Below are positions 41,349 through 50,671 of a stretch of 64,000 nucleotides of DNA, in pieces; positions within the stretch are counted from its first letter, which is position 1; every line of letters starts with the position of its first letter. The translations under genes and the position numbers were made by a program. The notes beneath the pieces are model-generated. The model ran no database searches. It saw only the letters and a list, made by a program, of their open reading frames with translations, and was not told the origin of the DNA. The stretch comes from Hymenobacter tibetensis (GTDB lineage Bacteria > Bacteroidota > Bacteroidia > Cytophagales > Hymenobacteraceae). The stretch is from positions 4,209,001-4,273,000 of the forward strand of contig NZ_CP094669.1 of the NCBI RefSeq assembly GCF_022827545.1, in the 5' to 3' direction.

Positions 41349-41688
41349 TCTCTGCAATTGCTCTCAAGCACTGAGGCAACTTGCCTGGTGCTGTGTAGGT
41401 AAGTGACAGGTGCCTTCAGGTTTTCAATGCAAAGCTTGAATTCAGTAGCACAGCGGCGGGGTAGCGTGGCTAGCGTTGTAGCACCTACTACCGCCTGCTG
41501 GAATCGAGAATTGAGCGCAGGAAATATTGCATTGCTCGCACCCTCGCAGGCGCCTAACCGTACTGTAGGTTATTGATAGTGCAAACCACTGGCAGCGTTT
41601 GAAAGCTGCTATGTATTCTGCTTGAAACAGGCAATTGCTGGCGCTACGAAGCAGCGCAGCCACTCCACCCAACGAAAATCAGTGATTT
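41349..41688. other. Gap between truB and ribF, no gene seen
   Basis: 340 bp without a credible coding frame; a minus-strand frame at 41442-41672 lacks any recognisable feature. No strong hairpin or promoter box was identified. Confidence 0.5.
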
Positions 41689-42645
41689 ATGGAAGTCATT
41701 CGGGACCCGGCTCAGTTTCCTCACCTCCAGGGCAAGGCGGTGGTTACCAGCGGCACGTTTGATGGTGTGCATTTGGGACACCAGCAGATTTTGCGGCGGT
41801 TGCAGGAAGTAGCGCAGCAGAGCGAGGGGTCGTCGGTGGTGATTACCTACTGGCCGCACCCGCGCCTGGTGCTTGATGCGCCGCCCTCCCACCCCAACCC
41901 GCACGATTTGCACCTGCTCAGCACGCTGGAAGAGCGCATCAAGAAGCTCGCTGATTTTGGCGTTGACTATCTGCTCATTGTGCCGTTCACTCGGGAGTTT
42001 GCCGCCTGGACTTCGGAGGAATACATCCAGAACATTCTGCTGCGCACCGTGGGCACGGGCAAGCTGGTGATTGGCTACGACCACCGTTTCGGCAAAAACC
42101 GGGAAGGCGGCTTCGATTACCTGCGCACCAACGCCGACCGGTACGGGCTAACCGTAGAAGAAATTCCGCGCGAAGACGTGGATGCGGTGGGCGTAAGCAG
42201 CACCCGTATCCGCCGCGCCCTGGAAAGCGGCGACATCCTAACTGCAAGCCGCTACCTGGGGTATCCCTATGAGCTTAGCGGCACGGTAGTGAAAGGCAAG
42301 CAGCTCGGCCGGACCATCGGCTGGCCTACGGCAAACGTGCAGGTAGAAGAGCCGCTCAAGCTAGTGCCAGCCCGCGGCGTGTACGCCGTAATGGTTACTA
42401 CAGCGGCGGGTACGCACCATGAAGCTATGCTCAACATTGGCGTGCGGCCCACCGTCGGCGGCGACTTGGCGCAAACTATCGAAGCCCACTTGCTGGATTT
42501 CAGCGGCGACTTATACGACCAGTCCCTCACCGTTCAATTCGTGGCCCGCTTGCGCGACGAGCAAAAATTCGACGGTTTGGACGCCCTAAAAGCCCAGCTA
42601 GCCCTGGATGCAGAAGATGCCCGGCGGCACTTGGTAGGAGGCTAG
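41689..42645 (+). CDS. ribF: Bifunctional riboflavin kinase / FAD synthetase
   Basis: A 318-residue RibF. The N-terminal FAD synthetase (nucleotidyltransferase) module has SGTFDGVHLGHQQIL and SSTRIRRALESGDI; the C-terminal riboflavin kinase module has GKQLGRTIGWPTANV, GVYAVMV, and NIGVRPTVGG. It makes FMN and FAD from riboflavin. Length matches the family. A strong terminator follows. Confidence 0.96.
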   Translation: MEVIRDPAQFPHLQGKAVVTSGTFDGVHLGHQQILRRLQEVAQQSEGSSVVITYWPHPRLVLDAPPSHPNPHDLHLLSTLEERIKKLADFGVDYLLIVPFTREFAAWTSEEYIQNILLRTVGTGKLVIGYDHRFGKNREGGFDYLRTNADRYGLTVEEIPREDVDAVGVSSTRIRRALESGDILTASRYLGYPYELSGTVVKGKQLGRTIGWPTANVQVEEPLKLVPARGVYAVMVTTAAGTHHEAMLNIGVRPTVGGDLAQTIEAHLLDFSGDLYDQSLTVQFVARLRDEQKFDGLDALKAQLALDAEDARRHLVGG

Positions 42646-42655
42646 AACGCCTTGC

Positions 42656-42705
42656 CCAGAAAAGCCGTCAGGCTTCGGTTAGCCGAAGCCTGACGGCTTT
42701 TCTGG
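42656..42705 (+). terminator. Terminator after ribF
   Basis: A 23-bp perfect stem (42656-42678 with 42683-42705), TTAG loop, GC-rich core and T-run in the distal arm, 11 bases after the stop. Confidence 0.85.
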
Positions 42706-42883
42706 TTTACTGGTGTCTGCTTTACTGCCCCTCACAGGCAGCGTCCTGTTACTTCATTGTTTCCAATGGTTGTTTTCGGCGTTGATTACTGGGGATTCAA
42801 GAAATTCGGTGGACTTTTACCCCTCCATTGCGCGGCACCTGCGGTGCCGTACCTGCTGCCTATCTATTCCCACCCCCTGCTCT

Positions 42884-43588
42884 ATGATCAACAAAGTAGT
42901 TCCTGATGCCCAAACGGCTTTGCACGGCCTTACCGATGGCATGACGCTCATGCTTGGTGGCTTCGGCCTATGCGGCATCCCCGAAAATTCCATCCAGGAA
43001 ATTCTACGCCTTGGCGTGAAGAACCTGACTTGCATCAGCAACAACGCGGGCGTCGATGGTTTTGGCATTGGCTTGCTATTGCAACAGCGGCAAGTCAAGA
43101 AGATGATTTCCAGCTATGTGGGCGAAAACGCCGAGTTTGAGCGGCAGCTACTGAGCGGCGAGCTGGAAGTAGAACTGCTGCCACAGGGCACGCTGGCCGA
43201 GCGTATCCGGGCTGGGGGAGCCGGTATTCCAGCTTTTTACACCCCGGCAGGCTACGGCACCGAAGTAGGTGAGGGCAAGCCCAGCCAGGAGTTTTACGGC
43301 AAAATGTACTTGCTGGAAACGTGGCTAAAAGCCGATTACGCCTTCGTGAAAGCCTGGAAAGGCGACACCGCTGGCAACCTCATCTACAAAGGCACGGCCC
43401 GCAACTTCAACCCCATGATGGCAACGGCCGGCAAAATCACGGTGGCGGAGGTAGAGGAACTGGTGCCCGCCGGCGAGCTAGACCCCAACCACATTCACAC
43501 GCCGGGCATCTTTGTGCAGCGCATTTTCCAAGGGAAAAACTACGAAAAGCGCATCGAGCAGCGCACCGTACGGGCTTCAACCAAGTAG
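42884..43588 (+). CDS. scoA: 3-oxoacid (succinyl-CoA) CoA-transferase subunit A
   Basis: A 234-residue subunit A. LMLGGFGLCGIPENSIQ is the glycine-rich CoA-binding segment, followed by NNAGVDGFGIG, GGAGIPAFYTPAGYGT and KADYAFVKAWKGDTAGN, as in ScoA/AtoD. With subunit B it swaps CoA between succinyl-CoA and acetoacetate in ketone-body and short fatty acid use. The ATG at 42884 (MINKVVPDAQTAL) is chosen; the upstream 57 in-frame codons overlap the terminator. The partner gene is not directly downstream, being separated by a serine hydrolase. Confidence 0.93.
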   Translation: MINKVVPDAQTALHGLTDGMTLMLGGFGLCGIPENSIQEILRLGVKNLTCISNNAGVDGFGIGLLLQQRQVKKMISSYVGENAEFERQLLSGELEVELLPQGTLAERIRAGGAGIPAFYTPAGYGTEVGEGKPSQEFYGKMYLLETWLKADYAFVKAWKGDTAGNLIYKGTARNFNPMMATAGKITVAEVEELVPAGELDPNHIHTPGIFVQRIFQGKNYEKRIEQRTVRASTK

Positions 43589-43696
43589 TATCTCACGCTG
43601 GGTTTTGCCGGGTATACAGTATGGAGCGCAGGTTCACTTCACAGACTACTACGAAACGTTTTGTTGCTCCTCCCGAAATCAACCTATCAGTCTACT

Positions 43697-45007
43697 ATGA
43701 AAAAAACAGCCTTCCTCCTTCTCCTTTCCCTCTCATTCAGTGGCCACTCGTACGCCCAAACGGTAGCTCCGGCCAAACTCAAGAGCAGCAAGTCGCAGAC
43801 CCTCTCGGCCAAGCCCGAGCAGCTGCCGGGCCTCGACCAGCTGCTGCAGGAATACACGGCCGATAACCGGGTTCCGGGTGCCATTGCCTTGGTGGCGCAC
43901 AACGGCAAAATCATCTACCGTAAAGCCTTTGGCTATGAGGATGTAGAAGCGAAAACGCCCCTCAAGCCCGACGCTATTTTCCGCATTGCTTCGCAAACCA
44001 AAGCTGTTACCAGCGTGGGCTTGATGATGCTTTATGACGAGGGGAAATTCCAGCTCGACGACCCTATTTCCAAGTACTTGCCGGCTTTCCGCAACCCTAA
44101 GGTGCTGGCTACTTTCAACGAGAAAGACTCCACCTACACCACCGTTCCGGCCAAATCTGAAATAACCATCCGGCAACTGTTCACCCACACTTCGGGCATC
44201 AGCTATCCGGTAATCGGCTCCAAGGAAGCCACTGCTATTTACGCTAAAGCGAATATTCCGAGCGGCATTGGCACGCCGGGCGGCAACTTGGCTACGTCCA
44301 TGAATGCGTTAGGAGCGCTGCCGCTGATGCACCAGCCGGGCGAGAAATTTACATACGGTTTAAGTGTGGATGTGCTGGGCTACTTAATTGAAGTGCTTTC
44401 CAAGCAGCCCCTCGACCAGTATCTGCGCACCCGTCTCTTCGACCCGCTTGGCATGCGCGACACCTGGTTTTACCTGCCCGCCGAAAAGCAAAATCGCCTA
44501 GCAACTCTTTACGCCGAAGACGCCAACAAAGCTACTGTGAAGAGGGGAATGCAGGGACGTATGACGCCCGACTACCCCAAGGCCGCAGGCACCTACTTTT
44601 CGGGCGGCGCGGGTCTTTCCTCTACTATCGATGACTACGCCGTCTTTTTGCAAATGATGCTCAACGAGGGCGAATACAACGGCCGCCGCATCTTAAAGCC
44701 CGCCACAGTGCGCCTGATGACCAGCAACCAAATCGGCGACGTCAACCAGGGCGACAATAAGTTTGGCCTCGGCTTCAGCATCACCACCGCCAAAACTGCT
44801 GACACTTCGGGCCTCTCCGAAGGTTCTTTCGAGTGGGGCGGCATCTTCGGCACCACCTACTGGGTCGACCCCAAGCTGAAAGTTGTGGCTCTTCTCTACA
44901 CGCAGAAATACCCCAACACCACCGCCCGCGACCTGGCCGGGAAGTACAAGGTACAAGTACGGCAGGCGGTAGTAGGCACTCCTGCTCCTGCTGCATCTGC
45001 CAAATAA
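43697..45007 (+). CDS. Serine hydrolase, beta-lactamase/PBP (class C) family
   Basis: A 436-residue exported protein. A signal peptide (about 1-21, ending SYAQ) leads to a beta-lactamase-type domain with the nucleophile motif S99-x-x-K102 (RIASQTKAVTS), LFTHTSG, Tyr220 in FTYGLSVDVLG (the second motif), and a third-motif region near FEWGGIFGTTYWVDP. It resembles EstB-like esterases and penicillin-binding-protein-like hydrolases more than true lactamases. It lies between scoA and scoB, 109 bp after the one and 25 bp before the other, so it is probably translated from the same mRNA. Confidence 0.9.
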   Translation: MKKTAFLLLLSLSFSGHSYAQTVAPAKLKSSKSQTLSAKPEQLPGLDQLLQEYTADNRVPGAIALVAHNGKIIYRKAFGYEDVEAKTPLKPDAIFRIASQTKAVTSVGLMMLYDEGKFQLDDPISKYLPAFRNPKVLATFNEKDSTYTTVPAKSEITIRQLFTHTSGISYPVIGSKEATAIYAKANIPSGIGTPGGNLATSMNALGALPLMHQPGEKFTYGLSVDVLGYLIEVLSKQPLDQYLRTRLFDPLGMRDTWFYLPAEKQNRLATLYAEDANKATVKRGMQGRMTPDYPKAAGTYFSGGAGLSSTIDDYAVFLQMMLNEGEYNGRRILKPATVRLMTSNQIGDVNQGDNKFGLGFSITTAKTADTSGLSEGSFEWGGIFGTTYWVDPKLKVVALLYTQKYPNTTARDLAGKYKVQVRQAVVGTPAPAASAK

Positions 45008-45031
45008 CCCTCTCTCCCTCTCCCACCCATT

Positions 45032-45688
45032 ATGTTAGACAAACACGGCATCGCCCGGCGGATTGCGCAGGAAGTGCGCGACGGGTATTACGTAAACCTT
45101 GGTATTGGCATCCCGACGCTCGTAGCTAACTACATACCCGCGGGCATCAACGTGGAGTTGCAGTCCGAAAACGGCTTGCTGGGCATGGGTCCCTTCCCTA
45201 CCGAGGACGAAGTGGACCCCGACCTCATCAACGCCGGCAAGCAAACCGTAACCACCCTACCCGGTTCCAGCCTCTTTTCCTCCTCCGACTCGTTCGGGAT
45301 GATACGCGGCGAGCATGTGGACCTGACCATCCTCGGGGCCATGGAGGTTTCCGAAAACGGCGACATTGCCAACTGGAAGATTCCGGGCAAAATGGTGAAG
45401 GGCATGGGCGGCGCCATGGACTTAGTAGCTTCGGCCAAAAACATCATTGTGGCCATGCAGCACGTGGCCAAAGACGGCAGCAGCAAGTTGCTGCCCGCCT
45501 GCACGCTGCCTATTACGGGCCTGCACTGCGTCAAGAAAATAGTAACCGAACTAGCGGTGCTCGACGTGACGCCCGACGGCTTTGTGTTGCGTGAGCGGGC
45601 GCCTGGTGTCAGCGTCGAGCAGATTCGGGCGGCTACAGCGGGTAAGCTGGTGGTCCCCGACGAAGTGCCGGAAATGACAGGCGTGTAA
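45032..45688 (+). CDS. scoB: 3-oxoacid (succinyl-CoA) CoA-transferase subunit B
   Basis: A 218-residue subunit [20 protein letters not shown] and the active-site segment [14 protein letters not shown] (Glu46, which forms the covalent CoA ester) are diagnostic, followed by [12 protein letters not shown] and [10 protein letters not shown] at the end. It completes the enzyme with scoA. A hairpin follows at 45707-45771. Confidence 0.94.
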   Translation: MLDKHGIARRIAQEVRDGYYVNLGIGIPTLVANYIPAGINVELQSENGLLGMGPFPTEDEVDPDLINAGKQTVTTLPGSSLFSSSDSFGMIRGEHVDLTILGAMEVSENGDIANWKIPGKMVKGMGGAMDLVASAKNIIVAMQHVAKDGSSKLLPACTLPITGLHCVKKIVTELAVLDVTPDGFVLRERAPGVSVEQIRAATAGKLVVPDEVPEMTGV

Positions 45689-45706
45689 CCTCGGCTCTTT
45701 CCTACA

Positions 45707-45771
45707 AAAGGACCTTGCTGCGTTGAAAGAGTCGTTGTTACTACGGCGCTTCATCTACAGCAAGGTCCTTT
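45707..45771. terminator. Hairpin after scoB
   Basis: A 14-bp perfect stem, aaaggaccttgctg (45707-45720) with cagcaaggtccttt (45758-45771), around a 37-base loop, followed by CGTTTT. It is a probable terminator between convergent genes. Confidence 0.6.
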
Positions 45772-45808
45772 CGTTTTCGGGAAGGCCGTTGAAATTTACA
45801 GCGCCTCG

Positions 45809-46288
45809 CTATTTCTGGGTGCGGCGGTAGGCCTGGGCCATGATGCGCTCGGCAGCCTCGCGGGTGAAGTGCGAGAAGTATTTGCGCAGCTGCAGCAGGG
45901 CATCCGGAGCGGAGAGGCCGCCGGCGTGCACGGCTTCGGCTAGGTAATCGGCGAGCGTATCGGGGTGGCCGGTGAGGGCCGGAAACTCGTGGTTGGTTTT
46001 ATAGCGGGCCAGAATATCTACGCGAAGCCAGTCGGGCGCGCCGGGCACCTGGGTTAGCAGGCGCTCCATCACGAGTTGCACCTCGTCCATGAACAAGGTG
46101 CGCACAAGACCGGGCGGCGCGGGCACAGTTTGGCCAGCGGCAGCTACCAACAGCACGGCCGCCGGCATGGCGGGCTGCCAGCGGTGCACGTCGGGCGGGG
46201 CGCATAACCAAGCCGTTGGAGGAAAACTCTCGGGCGAGGCCAGCAGCCGGCCCAACGTCTGGAGACGACGTTCTTCGGGCGGAAGCAT
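45809..46288 (-). CDS. Hypothetical protein
   Basis: A 159-residue protein I do not recognise. It has no signal peptide; an Ala/Pro-rich first half (about 20-60) is followed by a helical second half (LVRTLFMDEVQLVMERLL, ADYLAEAVHAGGLSAPDALLQLRKYF as separate helices). Codon use matches the neighbours. It is convergent with scoB and divergent from the T9SS cargo gene. It may be an Hymenobacter-level conserved small cytoplasmic protein. Confidence 0.6.
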   Translation of the reverse strand: MLPPEERRLQTLGRLLASPESFPPTAWLCAPPDVHRWQPAMPAAVLLVAAAGQTVPAPPGLVRTLFMDEVQLVMERLLTQVPGAPDWLRVDILARYKTNHEFPALTGHPDTLADYLAEAVHAGGLSAPDALLQLRKYFSHFTREAAERIMAQAYRRTQK

Positions 46289-46384
46289 AGTGCAAGGTAC
46301 AACGGCCCAACCGGATGGTACCTAACCTACGTAGAGGTGCTATATTCGGGAGAATAAATTCCTGACTTCAATTCCACATCGTAT

Positions 46385-47515
46385 ATGCTCCACCGCTACT
46401 CTGTTCTTGGCGCTTGCGCTTTATTGCTAACGGCTGCCAGCCTGCCAACATTTGCCCAAGCACCCATCGTCATCGACCGCAACGACATGCCCAATACCGG
46501 CGACTCGTTACGCGTGAGCCAAACGCTGATACTCCGAGGCCCCGCCCTTACCCAAACCGGTGCCAACCAAACCTGGAACTATAGCAGCCTGCAACCCCTC
46601 AATCAAAGCGTATCCTACTTCTCGGGGGTCAACGCTACGCCTGGGGTGCTGCCTATCGTGTTTGGCGTGCTAGGCGGCGTGAACCGGGCTACCATTGCCA
46701 ATCGGCAGCCGCTACCCAGCGTGCTGGTGCAGGCAGGGCTACCTATTAGCGAGGTGTATTCCTTTTTCAATGAATCAGCAAGCAACTACCGGCAGGTAGG
46801 CTACGGGGCCGAAATTCCGACGGTTGGGGCCATACCGGTTTTCTACCGGAGCCAGTCGTTGCAGGATGTGATATACCGTTTTCCGCTTGCCTACGAACAG
46901 CGTGACTCCAGCAATTCCGACTTCTCGGTGGATGCGCTTGGGCAGGCTTATGTGCGTCAGAAGCAAAAGCGCGTGAACAATGCCGACGGCTGGGGCACCC
47001 TTACTACGCCCTTCGGCACCTTTGCTACGCTGCGGGTTGTAAGCACGCTGCAAACCAGAGACAGTATTTCAGTACAAGGACAGCCGGGTATTGCCGTGCA
47101 GCGGCCCGAGGTCAAGCAGTATAAGTGGCTAGGCAAAGAACAGGGCATTCCGCTGCTCGAAGTCACTACGCAACTGGTGAACGGCCGAGAAGTGGTGTCG
47201 TTGGTGCAGTACCGCGACATTTACCGCCGGTTACCGATTCTCAGCAACCAAACGCAACTTCCCGAGTCCGCGGTGGCCGTGTATCCCAACCCCGTTGGGG
47301 CAAGCGAGTCATTGCGCCTGACGTTGCCCGCGGCAGGCTCTGTTTCGCTCACTGCCACTGATTTAGCGGGTCGCGTGCTGTTCAAGTACACACTGCCGCA
47401 CGCTGCACGCGAAACTGTGGTACCTGCTTCTGCTTTCGGTGAGTTCCGGGGCGTGGCGCTACTGCGGGTGCAAACCGAAACTGGCGTGGCCGTCCGGCGA
47501 GTGGTACGGGAGTAA
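46385..47515 (+). CDS. Secreted protein with T9SS type A sorting domain
   Basis: 376 residues. A signal peptide (about 1-25, ending TFAQA) is followed by a beta-rich region of unknown function (about 28-290), and a C-terminal type IX secretion signal of about 85 residues: VAVYPNPVGASESLRLTLP, TDLAGRVLF and a final RRVVRE. It should be exported across the outer membrane and its tail removed by the T9SS sortase. The central region is not recognised. Confidence 0.85.
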   Translation: MLHRYSVLGACALLLTAASLPTFAQAPIVIDRNDMPNTGDSLRVSQTLILRGPALTQTGANQTWNYSSLQPLNQSVSYFSGVNATPGVLPIVFGVLGGVNRATIANRQPLPSVLVQAGLPISEVYSFFNESASNYRQVGYGAEIPTVGAIPVFYRSQSLQDVIYRFPLAYEQRDSSNSDFSVDALGQAYVRQKQKRVNNADGWGTLTTPFGTFATLRVVSTLQTRDSISVQGQPGIAVQRPEVKQYKWLGKEQGIPLLEVTTQLVNGREVVSLVQYRDIYRRLPILSNQTQLPESAVAVYPNPVGASESLRLTLPAAGSVSLTATDLAGRVLFKYTLPHAARETVVPASAFGEFRGVALLRVQTETGVAVRRVVRE

Positions 47516-47537
47516 ACGTGCTATCTCTATTACTGCA

Positions 47538-48023
47538 TTACTGCTTTCCCAAGGTGGCTGACTGCTGGTAGCTGGTAATAGTCTCCGCTAGCTGCTGGCT
47601 GGTTAGCTTCAGCTCCACGCACTCGGCGCCATCGGGTAGTGCGACAAGGAAATTGTAGGTGTGGCCCAAACCAAACATCACCGACTCTTGCCCCATTGGC
47701 TTGATGGCCGACCACGGCACAAGCAGCGGCGGGTGGCGGAACGCAAACAGAAAAACCACTGAAAGCTGCAGACCCGCCGATTGGCAGCGAATGTTGAGTG
47801 ACGCCCGGTAATTGCTGCTAAGACCACTGCTTCCTACGTTGCGCAACCGGCCCGACTGCATAGCAAAGCTAGTACCGGGTGCGTAGTTGTTGGCTTCATT
47901 AGAACGGTAGTAGTCGCTTAGCCGGTGCCACCCGCCCAAGGAAGTAAACCAGCAAGCACCCAACCACAGGGCAGCGAAAAACGCTGGAACAATCACGACC
48001 AATAAGTACGCGGAAGAAGGCAT
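47538..48023 (-). CDS. Hypothetical membrane-anchored protein
   Basis: 161 residues from the ATG at 48023 (MPSSAYLLVVIVPAFF). One N-terminal membrane helix (about 5-24) is followed by WFTSLGGWHRLSDYYRS and a beta-rich domain with PPLLVPWSAI and a hydrophobic stretch near 85-95. The pattern WxxLxxxYR...F/W...PPLLIPW recurs in small Bacteroidota membrane proteins of unknown role. It is convergent with the T9SS cargo gene. Confidence 0.7.
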   Translation of the reverse strand: MPSSAYLLVVIVPAFFAALWLGACWFTSLGGWHRLSDYYRSNEANNYAPGTSFAMQSGRLRNVGSSGLSSNYRASLNIRCQSAGLQLSVVFLFAFRHPPLLVPWSAIKPMGQESVMFGLGHTYNFLVALPDGAECVELKLTSQQLAETITSYQQSATLGKQ

Positions 48024-48205
48024 ATGGCTTGATTGAGTGAACTGCAATCTGTAGTGGAATTCAGAACCTATTCTTATTCGTTATGGAAGGTAAGGTTCCT
48101 CGGCTGGCATGCCTAGCATACTTGACAACCACTTAACTGAGCGTTTTTGCCACCGAAGTTGTTGTAGCTCCGTAAGACAAGCGCCGTGCTCAAGAAATGG
48201 GCCGG

Positions 48206-48213
48206 TATCTTTG
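48206..48213 (+). promoter_or_regulatory. -7 promoter box of the GNAT/nitrilase gene
   Basis: TATCTTTG, a full TAnnTTTG match, lies 33 bases upstream of the ATG at 48246. No clear -33 element at the usual spacing. Confidence 0.5.
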
Positions 48214-48245
48214 CATCTCTTCTCTGACATTCGTTTCTGATTTAT

Positions 48246-49958
48246 ATGGCCACCAATATCAGTAGTAAAGCCAGCGGCAGCCACGCTAAAAAGGTAACTC
48301 CCGACGGCAAGCACTCCGGCTCTATAGCGGAGCTTCTCACGCCTACGGCAATACCGGCTCACAAGCTAGTACTGCGGACTCTTCGCCGCTCCGACTTCAA
48401 GGCCATCAAAGGCATCATGGATCAGGTGTATTCCAATATGGAGGGCGCCTGGTCGGCCGACGAGTTCAGCGCCCTGATTCGTAAGTTTCCGGAAGGCCAG
48501 ATTGGCATCGAGGACAACGGCCGGCTGGTAGCCGCGGCGTTGGCCATCATCGTGGACTACGCCAAGTTCGGCGACAAGCACACCTACGCTAAAATTACGG
48601 GCAACGGCAAGTTTGACACGCACAGCGCGGATGGCGACACCCTGTACGGAGTTGACGTATTTGTTGACCCCGAGTACCGCAGCCTGCGCCTCGGCCGGCG
48701 CCTCTACGACGCCCGCAAGGAGCTATGCGAAAACCTCAACCTGCGGGCCATGGTAGCGGGTGGCCGGATTCCGGGCTATGCGCAATATGCCAACGAGATG
48801 ACGCCCGCCAAGTACGTGGAAATGGTGCGCAACAAGGAGTTGGTTGACCCCATCCTCACGTTCCAGCTCTCCAACGAGTTCTACGTCCGCAAAATCATCC
48901 GTGGGTATCTGCCCTACGACTCTGAAAGCAAGGCCTATGCTACGCTGCTGGAATGGATCAACGTGTACTACGAGGAAGAGGAGAAGCTGATTGGTAACCA
49001 GAAAAGCAACGTCCGCATTGGCATTGTGCAGTGGCAGATGCGGGCTACCCGTAGCCTAGAGGACTTGTTGCAACAGATTGAGTTCTTCGTGGATACAGTG
49101 TCGGGCTATAAGGCCGACTGTGTGATGTTCCCCGAGTTTTTCAACGCGCCCCTCATGGCCCTCACCAACGAGGACTCGCCAGCAGTGGCTATCCGGGCCA
49201 TGGCGGCCTTCACGGCGCCCATCAAAGCCAAAATGATGGAGCTCGCCGTGAGCTACAACATCAACATTGTAGCGGGCTCGATGCCGGTGTACGAAGACGA
49301 AAAACTGCACAATGTGGCCTACCTCTGCCGCCGCGACGGTACCGTGGATGAGCAGTACAAGCTGCACGTCACGCCCGACGAAGCCAGCTACTGGGGTATG
49401 CGCGGCGGCGACAAGCTGAAGTGCTTCGACACCGACTTCGGCAAAATCGGTATCCTGGTTTGCTACGACGTGGAATTCCCGGAACTAGCCCGCATGCTAA
49501 GCGACGAAGGCGTGAAAATCCTGTTCGTGCCGTTCTGGACCGATACCAAGAACGCCTACCAGCGCGTGCGGATCTGTGCGCAGGCGCGGGCTATCGAAAA
49601 CGAGTGTTACGTGGCCATTACCGGCTCGGTGGGTAACCTGCCGCGCGTCGAGAACATGGACATTCAATACTCGCAAAGCGCAGTGTTCAGTCCTTCCGAC
49701 TTCGCATTCCCTCACGATGCCATTGTAGCCGAGGCCACACCCAATACAGAGATGACCCTCATTGCCGACCTGGATTTGGACTTGCTCAAAGACCTCAACT
49801 CCAGTGGTGCAGTACGCAACCTGCGCGACCGGCGTAAGGATCTGTACTCGCTGAGCTGGACCATCAAAAAAACGGACCGTGACGATGAGTTACTGGCGCA
49901 GGGCACCGAGGAGCGTCATCCGCGCGTAACCAAGCGCAAAGCCATTGCGGCCGGGTGA
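48246..49958 (+). CDS. Fused GNAT acetyltransferase / carbon-nitrogen hydrolase
   Basis: 570 residues. The N-terminal half (about 40-225) is a GNAT acetyltransferase with VDVFVDPEYRSLRLGRRLYDAR as the acetyl-CoA-binding strand-helix. The C-terminal half (about 255-530) is a nitrilase-superfamily hydrolase with the triad Glu297 (FPEFF), Lys372 (YKLHVTPDE) and Cys406 (VCYDVEFPE). This fusion is widespread in Bacteroidota and some other groups; substrates are unknown, though an acylated amide or amine is a reasonable guess. The first 35 residues are Ser/Lys-rich and probably flexible. A terminator follows. Confidence 0.93.
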   Translation: MATNISSKASGSHAKKVTPDGKHSGSIAELLTPTAIPAHKLVLRTLRRSDFKAIKGIMDQVYSNMEGAWSADEFSALIRKFPEGQIGIEDNGRLVAAALAIIVDYAKFGDKHTYAKITGNGKFDTHSADGDTLYGVDVFVDPEYRSLRLGRRLYDARKELCENLNLRAMVAGGRIPGYAQYANEMTPAKYVEMVRNKELVDPILTFQLSNEFYVRKIIRGYLPYDSESKAYATLLEWINVYYEEEEKLIGNQKSNVRIGIVQWQMRATRSLEDLLQQIEFFVDTVSGYKADCVMFPEFFNAPLMALTNEDSPAVAIRAMAAFTAPIKAKMMELAVSYNINIVAGSMPVYEDEKLHNVAYLCRRDGTVDEQYKLHVTPDEASYWGMRGGDKLKCFDTDFGKIGILVCYDVEFPELARMLSDEGVKILFVPFWTDTKNAYQRVRICAQARAIENECYVAITGSVGNLPRVENMDIQYSQSAVFSPSDFAFPHDAIVAEATPNTEMTLIADLDLDLLKDLNSSGAVRNLRDRRKDLYSLSWTIKKTDRDDELLAQGTEERHPRVTKRKAIAAG

Positions 49959-49988
49959 GGCTGCTTTTCAGTGCTTCATACACTAGAT

Positions 49989-50018
49989 AGCCTGCCCACT
50001 TGGGTGGGCTATTTTTTT
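49989..50018 (+). terminator. Terminator after the GNAT/nitrilase gene
   Basis: The stem agcctgccca/tgggtgggct (two G-U pairs) is followed by a run of T at 50012-50018, 31 bases after the stop. Confidence 0.8.
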
Positions 50019-50092
50019 ACTTATCAGCTGGCAGTGGTCTCATAGCTGGCTTTGTATATATTACCCGCTCTTTCCAACCTAACCATCATTAT

Positions 50093-50509
50093 ATGGACCC
50101 CATTAACCCGCGTATCTCTAGTCCCTCTGATTCATCTGTTGTTCCCGTCGGTAAAGGCACCCGCTTTATCAATGCCTTAGTCGACGGCTTTCTGATTGGC
50201 ATTGCCAGCAACGCGGTTTCGTACGCGGTGCTGCGCAACATGAACCTACCCAGCCTTGGGATTCTGGTTAGCTTGGCCATTCAGTTCTTCTATTACTATA
50301 TGCAAGAGAAAAACGCCGGACAAACCATCGGCAAACGCCTCACCAACACGCGGGCTGTAATGGCGGATGGGTCGCCGCTCACAGACGAGGCGGCCCGTTC
50401 CCGTAGCCTCTGGCGCCTGATTCCGTTGATTGACGCCCTCTCTTTCTTGTTCAGCGATGTTGGCTGGCACGATAAGTATTCCAACACCCGGGTTGTGTCT
50501 AACCGATAA
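50093..50509 (+). CDS. RDD family membrane protein
   Basis: A 138-residue RDD-domain protein. RFINALVDGFLIG is the Arg-Asp-containing first helix, a second helix spans about 45-65, and GQTIGKRLTNTRAV is the conserved loop before the third. It is a small member, probably with three to four helices. The role of RDD proteins is mostly unknown (some are sodium antiporters). The ATG at 50093 is chosen because the longer frame crosses a terminator. Confidence 0.85.
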   Translation: MDPINPRISSPSDSSVVPVGKGTRFINALVDGFLIGIASNAVSYAVLRNMNLPSLGILVSLAIQFFYYYMQEKNAGQTIGKRLTNTRAVMADGSPLTDEAARSRSLWRLIPLIDALSFLFSDVGWHDKYSNTRVVSNR

Positions 50510-50539
50510 GGGTATTGGCAATCCACCCACCGCTTTTTC

Positions 50540-50567
50540 ATCGGCCCGCCAACTTCGGCGGGCCGAT
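50540..50567 (+). terminator. Terminator after the RDD gene
   Basis: An 11-bp perfect stem (50540-50550 with 50557-50567), AACTTC loop, followed by TTGTTTT. Confidence 0.8.
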
Positions 50568-50671
50568 TTGTTTTGTGTAAAATTCCAACCTGGTACGGGA
50601 GCTTGCAGCTTTTTCAGTAAACTTCGGCCCCCAGCCCCCATGTCCACCTCCACACTTTTTCAATTCCCCTC

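Noticed and set aside
41442..41672. 76-codon frame on the minus strand between truB and ribF
   Set aside because: No domain and no promoter; Cys/Ser-rich composition typical of a spurious frame.
43697..45007. Possible antibiotic-resistance beta-lactamase
   Set aside because: It has SxxK and Tyr motifs, but the overall pattern fits EstB/PBP-like hydrolases. The motif around the Tyr (YGLS) and the context do not support a dedicated lactamase.
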